DNA from: Allomuricauda sp.
GTDB lineage: Bacteria > Bacteroidota > Bacteroidia > Flavobacteriales > Flavobacteriaceae
DNA: 13,929 nt
NCBI GenBank assembly: GCA_028289745.1
Contig: JANQOD010000111.1
Span: forward strand, 1-13,929
Direction: 5' to 3'
The translations under genes and the position numbers were made by a program. Numbering within the stretch: position 1 is the stretch's first letter; each line of letters opens with the position of its first letter. Below the pieces are notes generated by a model. That model saw only the letters and a program-made list of their open reading frames with translations, did no database searches and was not told where the DNA came from. Shown piece after piece: positions 1 to 6,326 of this stretch.

Positions 1-594
1 TGAAGGCATCACAAAAATATGGTTGAAGCCCGGTTTGATATAGCCACGGCCATCCGCTTCATGGTAGACCCGATCCGTAATTCGCGGTGCATCGGCCCAT
101 TTTGCCCCTTTTGGGGCCTTGGGCATTTTGGCAATGACAGGAGCTTTGGCCGCCACATTCATCGAAAATGCGATCTGGCTTCCGTCTGGCGACCACGTCA
201 ATGCACTTGGCCCAAAAGGTAGTTGGGTCAGTTTCGCCAATTTGCCCGACCCCAGCCAATACATGTATATTTCAGAACCCTCATCAGTGGTACTGGTAAA
301 GGCGATCCTATCTCCCGAAGGCGACCATCTTGAGCCGCTTTCATCGACTTCCCTCGAGGTGAGCTTTTGGTGTTCACTGCCATCTGCCTTAAGCAGCCAT
401 AGATTGCCCTGGGCACGATCTCCCATGACATCGAAACCCATTCGGCGATAGACCACCCACTCACCATTGGGAGACACTTGGGGATCAGAGACATATTGTA
501 GGTCAAAAATGTCGAGATACGAAAAATTGGGTTTTTGGGCATTGGAAAACTGCATCAAAATGATGAAGCCGAGCAATGAAAAAAGGATTCGCAT
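1..594 (-). CDS. S9-family peptidase, N-terminal part (dipeptidyl/acylaminoacyl peptidase-like), truncated by window edge
   Basis: The reading frame is open from 594 leftward to base 1 (198 codons), so the protein is 3'-truncated by the window, not broken. Residues 1-19 form a Sec signal peptide (hydrophobic LLGFIILMQF, then SNA before Gln20). Three TolB/PD40-type propeller motifs follow: SPNGEWVVYRR (41-51), RWSPSGDRIAFTS (89-101) and TWSPDGSQIAFSM (133-145). The final part, RITDRVYHEADGRGYI (171-186), resembles the linker seen in S9 prolyl-oligopeptidase-type enzymes, where this propeller precedes a C-terminal serine hydrolase domain. That catalytic domain lies outside the window, so catalytic residues cannot be checked. 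An exported exopeptidase that trims peptides in the periplasm is the likely role. An in-frame ATG at 600 would add two residues (Met-Ile); I chose 594 because it gives a typical MRILF signal start. The gene is divergent from the 711 gene and has its own candidate promoter at 616-643. Confidence 0.88.
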   Translation of the reverse strand, partial: MRILFSLLGFIILMQFSNAQKPNFSYLDIFDLQYVSDPQVSPNGEWVVYRRMGFDVMGDRAQGNLWLLKADGSEHQKLTSREVDESGSRWSPSGDRIAFTSTTDEGSEIYMYWLGSGKLAKLTQLPFGPSALTWSPDGSQIAFSMNVAAKAPVIAKMPKAPKGAKWADAPRITDRVYHEADGRGYIKPGFNHIFVMPS

Positions 595-615
595 GATCAT
601 GGGTTTTGAAGTTTT

Positions 616-643
616 TAAAGGTAATGGAAACCATCGGTTTCAA
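616..643 (-). promoter_or_regulatory. Candidate Bacteroidota promoter for the S9 peptidase with an internal dyad
   Basis: On the minus strand a TTG (643-641) is followed after 17 bases by TACCTTTA (623-616). This fits the TTG-N17-23-TAnnTTTG promoter pattern described for flavobacteria, with one mismatch in the last base. A perfect 6-3-6 dyad, GAAACC-ATC-GGTTTC (627-641), fills the spacer, where a repressor could bind. The implied leader before the start codon is only about 10-15 bases. The promoter assignment is an inference from pattern and position. Confidence 0.35.
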
Positions 644-710
644 CAACCATTCGACAATCGGCAAAAATTGCGACATAACTTGCTATATTTATGGGAAATC
701 ACCCATTTTC

Positions 711-1472
711 ATGATCAAATTCTTCCGAAGGATCCGCCGGTCACTACTCGCCGAAAACAAGTTTCTAAAATACCTGCTCTATGCCGTTGGTGAAATCATT
801 TTGGTGGTCATAGGCATCCTTATCGCCTTACAGATCAACAACTATAGCGAGTACCAAAAAGAGCGCACAAAAGAACGGGCATTGCTTTCCAATCTTTCCC
901 AAGAAGTGCAATTGGATATGCTGCAAATAGAAAACAACACAAGACAGACCAAAGAAAGGCTCAAGAGGCTCGATAGCTTGGTACAACTCTTAAAAGTGCC
1001 CGATAGCATCAATGCCCCACAATTCATTCGGCAGTCATATGAATTCGTTTTCGATCAATACTTCAAAAGCAATAGCGGTATTTTTGATGAAGCCGTTTCT
1101 TCAGGCAAGATGAGCTATATTCAAAATGAACCCTTACGGCAAAGTATTTTCAACTATTACCGCAACGTCAAGGAATCCTATATCGATGGTACTACACGAC
1201 AAATCACCGATGAGTTCATCACCCCACTTTTGGTAGAACACGTATATCTGAACCAAGAAGGATTTGCCATGCTGGGAATGGATGTGGAGGATATTTCCAC
1301 ACTGGAAAAATTGGATGTGCGCCAACTCGCCCAAAACAAAGACTATTGGAAAATGGCACTGTTGAAATTTGCCGCAAACCAAGAACAAATGCTTCGCTGG
1401 ACAGGTACTCGACAAAGGGCCGAGAAGTTAAAGCAACAAATTGACCTAGAGCTGAAAAAACTAAGCCGATAA
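711..1472 (+). CDS. DUF6090-like membrane-anchored protein
   Basis: This 253-residue protein starts with the block MIKFFRRIRRSLLAENKF, then one hydrophobic segment at about 21-43 (YLLYAVGEIILVVIGILIAL) ending in QINN. That N-terminal arrangement is characteristic of DUF6090 proteins, which are common in flavobacteria and have no known function. The rest (about 45-253) is hydrophilic and mostly helical, with charged, coiled-coil-like stretches at about 48-95 and 234-250, so a single-pass anchor with a large soluble domain is likely. The frame is open back to 606, but the ATG at 711 is preferred because it gives the family-typical start; the extra 35 codons look like translated leader. The SDR gene follows after 6 bp, suggesting one transcript. 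Family membership is recognised from the N-terminal block; no function is claimed. Confidence 0.85.
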   Translation: MIKFFRRIRRSLLAENKFLKYLLYAVGEIILVVIGILIALQINNYSEYQKERTKERALLSNLSQEVQLDMLQIENNTRQTKERLKRLDSLVQLLKVPDSINAPQFIRQSYEFVFDQYFKSNSGIFDEAVSSGKMSYIQNEPLRQSIFNYYRNVKESYIDGTTRQITDEFITPLLVEHVYLNQEGFAMLGMDVEDISTLEKLDVRQLAQNKDYWKMALLKFAANQEQMLRWTGTRQRAEKLKQQIDLELKKLSR

Positions 1473-1478
1473 ATCTAA

Positions 1479-2243
1479 ATGATGTTGAACTTCAAGAATA
1501 AAAATATATTGATCACCGGCGCCTCTCGAGGCATAGGCAAGGCCACCGCACTGGCCTTTGCCGAAAAAGGGGCCAAGGTCGGACTCAATTTTCGAAGCAA
1601 TGCGAAAGAAGCCCAAAAGACGTTGAACCAGTTATCGGGTGAAGGGCACCGACTCTTTCAAAAAGACATAGCCCAAAACGAAAATTGCCAAACCCTCATA
1701 GAAGAGTTCATCAAAACTTTCGGGCAATTGGATGTGCTGGTCAACAATGCCGGCATCTTCGTGCCCCATAAGATCGATGAAATCGAATTCGAAGAATGGA
1801 GAACCGTTTGGCAAGACACTTTTCAGGCCAATCTGTTCGCGGCAGCCGATCTTTGCTATTGGGCGGCACGGGCCATGATGAAAACAGGCGGTGGCAGCAT
1901 CGTGAATGTCTCCTCAAGAGGGGCTTTTCGCGGCGAACCAAATGCCCCGGCCTACGGGGCCAGCAAAGCGGCACTGAATGCCATGAGCCAGTCACTGGCC
2001 AAAAAATTGGCGCCACATCGCATCGCTGTGGGCGTGGTTGCCCCCGGCTTTACCGATACCGATATGGGCACCCATGCCCTTGGCCCAGAAGAAAGGGACC
2101 GTCTTATGGCAGAATCACCCTTCAAGCGTATGGCAAAACCCGAAGAGGTCGCCCATGCCATATTGTTCTTGGCCTCTGAAGGGGCTGAATATTCCTCTGG
2201 CACTATCATAGACGTAAATGGGGCGAGTTATTTAAGGAGTTAA
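1479..2243 (+). CDS. SDR-family NAD(P)-dependent oxidoreductase
   Basis: This is a 254-residue classical short-chain dehydrogenase/reductase of normal length. The cofactor motif TGASRGIG is at 13-20, NNAG at 89-92, the structural Asn in FQANLF at about 118, the catalytic Ser in VNVSS at 145-146, and the YxxxK motif at Tyr159/Lys163 (PAYGASK). PGFTDTDM (189-196) and the C-terminal IIDVNGASYL (243-252), typical of FabG-like members, complete the fold. It probably oxidises or reduces an alcohol/carbonyl pair in the cytoplasm; 3-oxoacyl-ACP reductase-like sequence does not prove a role in fatty-acid synthesis, because many paralogues share it. Arg40 at the end of beta-2 (NFRS) hints at NADP preference, which is an inference. 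It lies 6 bp after the DUF6090-like gene and 14 bp before the membrane AraC-type regulator, so the three are probably co-transcribed. An ATG three bases downstream (1482) is an alternative start. Confidence 0.93.
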   Translation: MMLNFKNKNILITGASRGIGKATALAFAEKGAKVGLNFRSNAKEAQKTLNQLSGEGHRLFQKDIAQNENCQTLIEEFIKTFGQLDVLVNNAGIFVPHKIDEIEFEEWRTVWQDTFQANLFAAADLCYWAARAMMKTGGGSIVNVSSRGAFRGEPNAPAYGASKAALNAMSQSLAKKLAPHRIAVGVVAPGFTDTDMGTHALGPEERDRLMAESPFKRMAKPEEVAHAILFLASEGAEYSSGTIIDVNGASYLRS

Positions 2244-2257
2244 AGGTTATATAGGTC

Positions 2258-3391
2258 TTGAACGAACACTATATATATGGTTTTTTGAGTGCCGTGCACA
2301 TCATGGCCGGCCTCCACGGAGTATTTTTAGCGGCCATTTTGTTTTTTAAAAAAAGTCTTGCATCCAAAAGCAATAGATTTTTGGCCATGGCGCTCCTGGC
2401 TGCATCAATTATCGTTTGCTATGATTTTTTTTACTATTCCTATGAGGAGGAGCAACTGCCGTTGCTCGTTCAATATGCGCCCATTTATATAAGGACCGCA
2501 ATTCCCATTGGGCTTTACTTCTTTGTTCGTTTCCTAATTGATCCTTTAGGTCACTTGAAGAAATGGGAGCGATTATGGTTCATCCCCATCGTTTTGGAGC
2601 TGGTGACCGAGTTGGCCTATATCCCTGTCAATCTTTTTTTAAGTGATGCCTTCATTATTTACGCAGAATATCTGTTGCTGATTATAGAAGAATCCATAGG
2701 TTTGATCGCCGGTATTATCTTCCCCTGTTTCGCTATACATAAAATCAACCTGTATCAAAAATTTCTACTTGACAATTACTCTTCCATTTCAGGAAAAAGC
2801 TTACGCTGGTTACGAAACCTTATTGCCATTGTTTTAGTAATTATGATCATCTGGCTTTTTAGCCATATTCAGTTTATTCTTGGATATGAAAGTGAAGGCA
2901 CCTATACCTTTGTTTCTTTGGGATTGATTCTTTTTCTTTTTTGGATGGGCTACTTTGTCATTTTACAGTATCCGCTGTTTAGGGTGGTTCCTTACCAAAA
3001 AACAAAAGAGGTGCTAGGCCCTTCAAAAAAGTTATCGCCAAAAACCGATGAATACCATCAAAGCCTCTTAAAACTAATGGAAGAAGAATCTTTGTATACC
3101 GATACGGAACTGACCCTTTCCGGTTTAGCGGAAAAATTAACGATAAGTCCGGGGTATCTCTCCCAAATTATCAATGATAAAGAAAATAAGAACTTCTTTG
3201 AATTTGTAAATCAGTATCGAATAGATGCGGTAAAAAGAAAATTAATGGATTCGGATTACAATCAATACAGCATTATGGGCATTGCTTTGGAAAGTGGATT
3301 CAATTCTAAATCTACATTTAACTCGCTGTTCAAAAAATATACCGGACAGACCCCCTCCTCCTTCAAAAAATCATTTCAAACTTCAATTTGA
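2258..3391 (+). CDS. Membrane-bound AraC-type transcriptional regulator (7-TM N-terminal domain)
   Basis: This 377-residue protein has an N-terminal half with about seven hydrophobic segments (roughly 8-30, 40-60, 74-96, 106-127, 133-160, 187-209 and 216-238). A linker and a C-terminal AraC DNA-binding domain (about 265-373) follow. The first helix-turn-helix is at about 283-306 (LSGLAEKLTISPGYLSQII) and the second at about 334-362, ending in the signature GFNSKSTFNSLFKKYTG and TPSSFKK. Regulators of this layout are common in Bacteroidota and are thought to sense a signal at the membrane and bind DNA directly. The start is a TTG at 2258 with AAAGG about 11 bases upstream. The first ATG (residue 16) would remove half of the first membrane helix, so TTG is preferred. 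The gene ends the 711-3391 group and lies 96 bp before the amine oxidase, a plausible target. Confidence 0.88.
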   Translation: MNEHYIYGFLSAVHIMAGLHGVFLAAILFFKKSLASKSNRFLAMALLAASIIVCYDFFYYSYEEEQLPLLVQYAPIYIRTAIPIGLYFFVRFLIDPLGHLKKWERLWFIPIVLELVTELAYIPVNLFLSDAFIIYAEYLLLIIEESIGLIAGIIFPCFAIHKINLYQKFLLDNYSSISGKSLRWLRNLIAIVLVIMIIWLFSHIQFILGYESEGTYTFVSLGLILFLFWMGYFVILQYPLFRVVPYQKTKEVLGPSKKLSPKTDEYHQSLLKLMEEESLYTDTELTLSGLAEKLTISPGYLSQIINDKENKNFFEFVNQYRIDAVKRKLMDSDYNQYSIMGIALESGFNSKSTFNSLFKKYTGQTPSSFKKSFQTSI

Positions 3392-3487
3392 TCAAAAGTT
3401 AGTCCGAAATACCACAATTTTAAACTCGTTGGACGTTTCAAAATTAGGTTTCTCCATTTTTGCTTTGCAATCAGTAAAACAAAAAAT

Positions 3488-4678
3488 ATGGATCGTAGAG
3501 AATTTGTCGCTGCCTGTAGCTTATTTGGTATTTCCCTTCCATTCCAATCTTTCCTTCAGGCCTGTTCAGAAGATGATGAAGCTGCTATTGTAGCTGGAAA
3601 TTTTGATGGGTCGGTTTTGATCATCGGTGCTGGCGCAGCCGGGATGGCCACAGCATATTTATTGGAACAACAAGGAATTTCGTATCAGATTTTGGAGGCC
3701 GATACTTCGTATGGAGGGCGTTTTCGCACAAACAATTCTTTTACCGATTTTCCGATTCCGTTAGGGGCAGAATGGCTGCATGTTTCCGAATCGGTTTTTG
3801 CCGATACCGTAAATGACGAATCAATTCAAATTCCAAAAATCACCCAACGGTATACGGCCGCGGACACCTATGGATTGTTCAGCAATGGCACATTAACCGT
3901 TACCGAATTGGGCAGTGATGCCAATACGTTTATCGACCAAAAGTTTATCAATTACTCTTGGTTTGATTTTTACGACGAGTATATCGTGCCCAGTATCCGA
4001 AACCAGATGCAGTTCAATACCCAAATCGCCTCTATCGATTATTCGGGTGACAAGGTCGTTGCCAGTGACACCGATGGCAATCAATATGAAGCGGATAAAC
4101 TGGTGCTGACCGTCCCCTTAAAACTGTTGCAATTGGGTCAGGTCGATTTCAATCCGGCATTGCCCAACAACAAACAAAGAACCATAGCCGATGCCACTAT
4201 TTGGAGCGGTATCAAAATCTTTTTGAAGTTTTCTGAACAGTTCTATCCTACTTTTTTAGAGTTTGATGACAGTGAAACCCGTGAGGGCCAACGCATGTAT
4301 TACGATGTGGCCTACGGGCAAAATTCAGAGGATAACGTTTTAGGACTTTTTTCAGTCGGAAAACAGGCCGAAGTCTATCAGGGTTTTAGCGGAGATGCCC
4401 TAAGGGATTATGTGCTGAATGAGTTGGATGAGGTTTTTGATGGAAAAGCCTCGGAAACCTTTCAAGATATCTTGGTGCAAAACTGGAACGAACAACCTTT
4501 TGCCCGAGCCGCCTATTTAGAGGATAACGCTCCCAGCTCCATTTCACGAACAATGGCAGCATCGGTAAACGGCAAACTTTACTTCGCTGGTTGTTCCTAT
4601 ACCCAAGAAGACGATTGGAGTTCGGTACACACCGCTGCGCGTTCTGCCCGTGATGCCGTTCGTGAATTGGTTCGCTGA
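3488..4678 (+). CDS. Tat-exported flavin monoamine oxidase-type FAD oxidoreductase (putative lipoprotein)
   Basis: The 396-residue protein opens with MDRREFVAAC, a twin-arginine motif, followed by a hydrophobic stretch and LQAC (23-26), a lipobox. It is therefore probably folded with FAD in the cytoplasm, exported by Tat and lipid-anchored through Cys26. The Rossmann motif GAGAAG is at 47-52 with the ribose-binding acid at the end of beta-2 (LEAD, 69-72). GGRFRT (76-81) and LGAEWLH (92-98) are typical of the amine-oxidase superfamily. The C-terminal FAD-contacting block is YFAGCSYT (365-372) with SVHTAARSARDA (379-390). The usual motif is FAGE; here Cys369 takes the Glu position. The protein is shorter than typical monoamine oxidases (about 450-500), with a compact region between 100 and 180. 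The ATG at 3488 follows an A-rich leader typical of the phylum. Substrate is unknown; amine oxidation is the family role, not shown here. Confidence 0.88.
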   Translation: MDRREFVAACSLFGISLPFQSFLQACSEDDEAAIVAGNFDGSVLIIGAGAAGMATAYLLEQQGISYQILEADTSYGGRFRTNNSFTDFPIPLGAEWLHVSESVFADTVNDESIQIPKITQRYTAADTYGLFSNGTLTVTELGSDANTFIDQKFINYSWFDFYDEYIVPSIRNQMQFNTQIASIDYSGDKVVASDTDGNQYEADKLVLTVPLKLLQLGQVDFNPALPNNKQRTIADATIWSGIKIFLKFSEQFYPTFLEFDDSETREGQRMYYDVAYGQNSEDNVLGLFSVGKQAEVYQGFSGDALRDYVLNELDEVFDGKASETFQDILVQNWNEQPFARAAYLEDNAPSSISRTMAASVNGKLYFAGCSYTQEDDWSSVHTAARSARDAVRELVR

Positions 4679-4691
4679 TTATATGGATTGG

Positions 4692-4791
4692 GTCATTTCG
4701 AAATGAGTCCCTTTCAAAGGAACGTTTGAGAAATCTCGGTAAAATATGCTAGATTTCCCAATCGTCACTTCGTTCCTCATTTCGAAATGAC
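4692..4791. repeat. 100-bp intergenic imperfect palindrome with perfect 16-bp terminal inverted repeats
   Basis: The left end GTCATTTCGAAATGAG (4692-4707) and the right end CTCATTTCGAAATGAC (4776-4791) are exact reverse complements. Each also contains the self-palindrome TCATTTCGAAATGA. Inside, AGGAACG (4718-4724) pairs exactly with CGTTCCT (4771-4777), and GAGAAATCT (4729-4737) pairs with AGATTTCCC (4751-4759) apart from one mismatch. The element is therefore a long foldable hairpin with a 10-base extra segment in the left arm. Short GTCATTTCGA-ended palindromes are dispersed between genes in flavobacterial genomes. Here it lies between the amine oxidase stop and the 4805 gene and may end transcription or stabilise the upstream mRNA. 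Confidence 0.85.
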
Positions 4792-4804
4792 TTAATTTGC
4801 TTAA

Positions 4805-5281
4805 ATGAAAGCCGCAACCGTCTCACAACTCAAAAAAGAACTGCAATACAAAAACCAAGAACAGTTGTTGGAACTTTGCCTTCGCCTTTCCAAATTTAAA
4901 AAGGAAAACAAAGAACTGCTCACCTATCTGCTCTTTGAGGCCGACAACGAAGCGGGGTATGTTGATACCGTCAAGGAAGAAATGGACGGACTTTTTTCAG
5001 AAATCAATACCAACAGCTATTTCTATATCAAAAAAAGTATTAGGAAAATATTGAGAACCCTTAAAAAGTACATTCGCTATTCTGGCAACAAAGCCACAGA
5101 GGTGGAACTTTTGTTGTACTTCTGCCAAAAGATGAATGAGTTTAAGCCCCCCATAAGAAGAAATACCACTTTGACCAATTTATATGAGCGGCAATTGCTG
5201 TTCATCGAAAAGAAGATAGTACTGCTGCATGAAGATCTGCAATATGATTATGGTGCGGTTTTGTATGAATTGAGAACATGA
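4805..5281 (+). CDS. Small helical conserved hypothetical protein, translationally coupled to AraC regulator
   Basis: This encodes 158 residues. I do not recognise its family with confidence. The sequence is rich in Lys, Glu and Leu with no signal peptide or membrane segment, so it is probably a soluble, mostly helical cytoplasmic protein. The N-terminal part has LKKELQYKNQEQLLELCLRL (9-28) followed by a Lys/Glu-rich stretch, and the middle has a basic segment KKSIRKILRTLKKYIRY (76-92) that could contact nucleic acid or acidic partners. Its TGA stop overlaps the ATG of the AraC gene (ATGA at 5278-5281), so the two are very probably co-translated and may act together; a regulator-partner role is an inference. 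The start codon lies only 13 bases after the palindromic repeat, leaving little room for a separate promoter. Confidence 0.8.
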   Translation: MKAATVSQLKKELQYKNQEQLLELCLRLSKFKKENKELLTYLLFEADNEAGYVDTVKEEMDGLFSEINTNSYFYIKKSIRKILRTLKKYIRYSGNKATEVELLLYFCQKMNEFKPPIRRNTTLTNLYERQLLFIEKKIVLLHEDLQYDYGAVLYELRT

Positions 5282-6198
5282 GCACCATAGCGCACTACCA
5301 TACCCTCGAAGCCTATTGCAGGGCCATAAATATTGCACCCCCCAAGTGGTCTGGTTTTGATATTCGAAGCTTTGGGGAAAACATGAAAACGGTGAACCAC
5401 AAAATGCCCCCGTTCAAGCATGAATTCTACGCCATTGCCCTAAAGCTCGACGGAAGTGGCTACGCCAAAACGGGCAATTATTCTACCGAAAACCTAAAAG
5501 CCACCGTCTTCTTCAATTCTCCCTATCAGATCATTCAATGGGACATTGCACCTGACTGGAATGGCTATTACATCATATTTTCGGAAGACTTTTACCAATT
5601 TGGACAACCCAAAAAGAAAATCAGTACCGATTTCCCTTTTTTGTTGGTCGACAATACCATTCCCCTTGAAATCTCAGAGCAGGAAGCATCACTTTTTATC
5701 GGCACCTTTATGGACATCGTAAGGGAACACGAAAAAAACGACACCACATCAAAGACCATCTGTCATTTGAATACTTCGATTCTTCTCCATAAAGTGGCCC
5801 GTCTTTTTGAGGAGAAAGTCCCCGCCAAACAACAGACCCATGCCCATCGTGACAATGACCTGGCCCTGGTAAGCCGTTTTAAGACATTGGTCGAGACCAG
5901 CTTTTATCCTGACCAAGCTTTCGAAAATGGTGAGCCTCACAAAGTACAGTTTTATGCAGACAAGTTGCATCTACATCCCAACCATTTGAATGCCGTGGTA
6001 AAACGGATCGCCACCCATTCAGCCTCCGAAATCATCTATAAACACATGGTCGCCCTGGCCAAATCTCGATTGCAAAACACCGAAAAGTCCGTCAAAGAAA
6101 TTGCCTTTGACCTCTATTACAATTACCCCAACCACTTTGCCAATTTCTTTAAAAAACAGACGGGAATGACCCCCAACCAGTTCAGAAAGGCCCAATAA
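5278..6198 (+). CDS. AraC-family transcriptional regulator (cytoplasmic)
   Basis: This 306-residue regulator has an N-terminal cupin-like effector domain (about 20-130) containing FFNSPYQIIQWD (78-89), the pattern seen in AraC_binding-type domains. A helical linker (about 131-185) follows, then an AraC DNA-binding domain (about 200-306). The first helix-turn-helix is at about 224-246 (VQFYADKLHLHPNHLNAVVK). The second is at about 272-295 (VKEIAFDLYYNYPNHFANFF), ending in KKQTGMTPNQFRK, the classical AraC signature. No membrane segment is present. It is coupled by an ATGA overlap to the 4805 gene. The next gene, an NTF2/hydrolase lipoprotein, is preceded by a 21-bp-period direct repeat that begins 18 bases after this gene's stop and is the best candidate target. 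The effector is unknown. Confidence 0.93.
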   Translation: MSTIAHYHTLEAYCRAINIAPPKWSGFDIRSFGENMKTVNHKMPPFKHEFYAIALKLDGSGYAKTGNYSTENLKATVFFNSPYQIIQWDIAPDWNGYYIIFSEDFYQFGQPKKKISTDFPFLLVDNTIPLEISEQEASLFIGTFMDIVREHEKNDTTSKTICHLNTSILLHKVARLFEEKVPAKQQTHAHRDNDLALVSRFKTLVETSFYPDQAFENGEPHKVQFYADKLHLHPNHLNAVVKRIATHSASEIIYKHMVALAKSRLQNTEKSVKEIAFDLYYNYPNHFANFFKKQTGMTPNQFRKAQ

Positions 6199-6216
6199 TC
6201 GCTTTTTCTTCGTGGT

Positions 6217-6253
6217 TTCTTTGAATTTTGTACTTCCTACTTTGAATTGCGTA
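6217..6253 (+). promoter_or_regulatory. Candidate AraC-type operator: two direct half-sites 21 bp apart
   Basis: The pattern TnCTTTGAATTnnGTA occurs at 6217-6232 and again at 6238-6253, with 13 of 16 positions identical, including an exact 9-mer CTTTGAATT, in the same orientation and offset by exactly 21 bp. Direct half-sites about two helical turns apart are how AraC binds araI1-araI2. A TACTTTTA element (6277-6284), one mismatch from the TAnnTTTG -7 box, lies downstream with no TTG at normal distance, as expected for an activator-dependent promoter. The proximal half-site would sit at the -33 region. Confidence 0.5.
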
Positions 6254-6326
6254 GCATATTCACACGTATGCATAAGTACTTTTACACCGTAAACAATTGA
6301 TGTTACCATCCGCTAAAAAAACAGCA

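Noticed and set aside
228..542. A 104-codon minus-strand frame in the S9 peptidase region
   Set aside because: It is in a different frame from the peptidase, whose signal peptide and propeller motifs cover the same bases without interruption.
668..691. TTG and TATATTTA as a promoter for the DUF6090-like gene
   Set aside because: The -7-like box is a 7 of 8 match, but the spacer is only 13 bases, shorter than the 17-23 expected.
3429..3452. TTG and TAGGTTTC as a promoter for the amine oxidase
   Set aside because: The spacer is 13 bases, too short for the flavobacterial pattern.
4692..4791. The palindromic element as an insertion sequence or MITE
   Set aside because: There is no transposase frame, and I see no convincing target-site duplication flanking the ends; a REP-like repeat explains it better.
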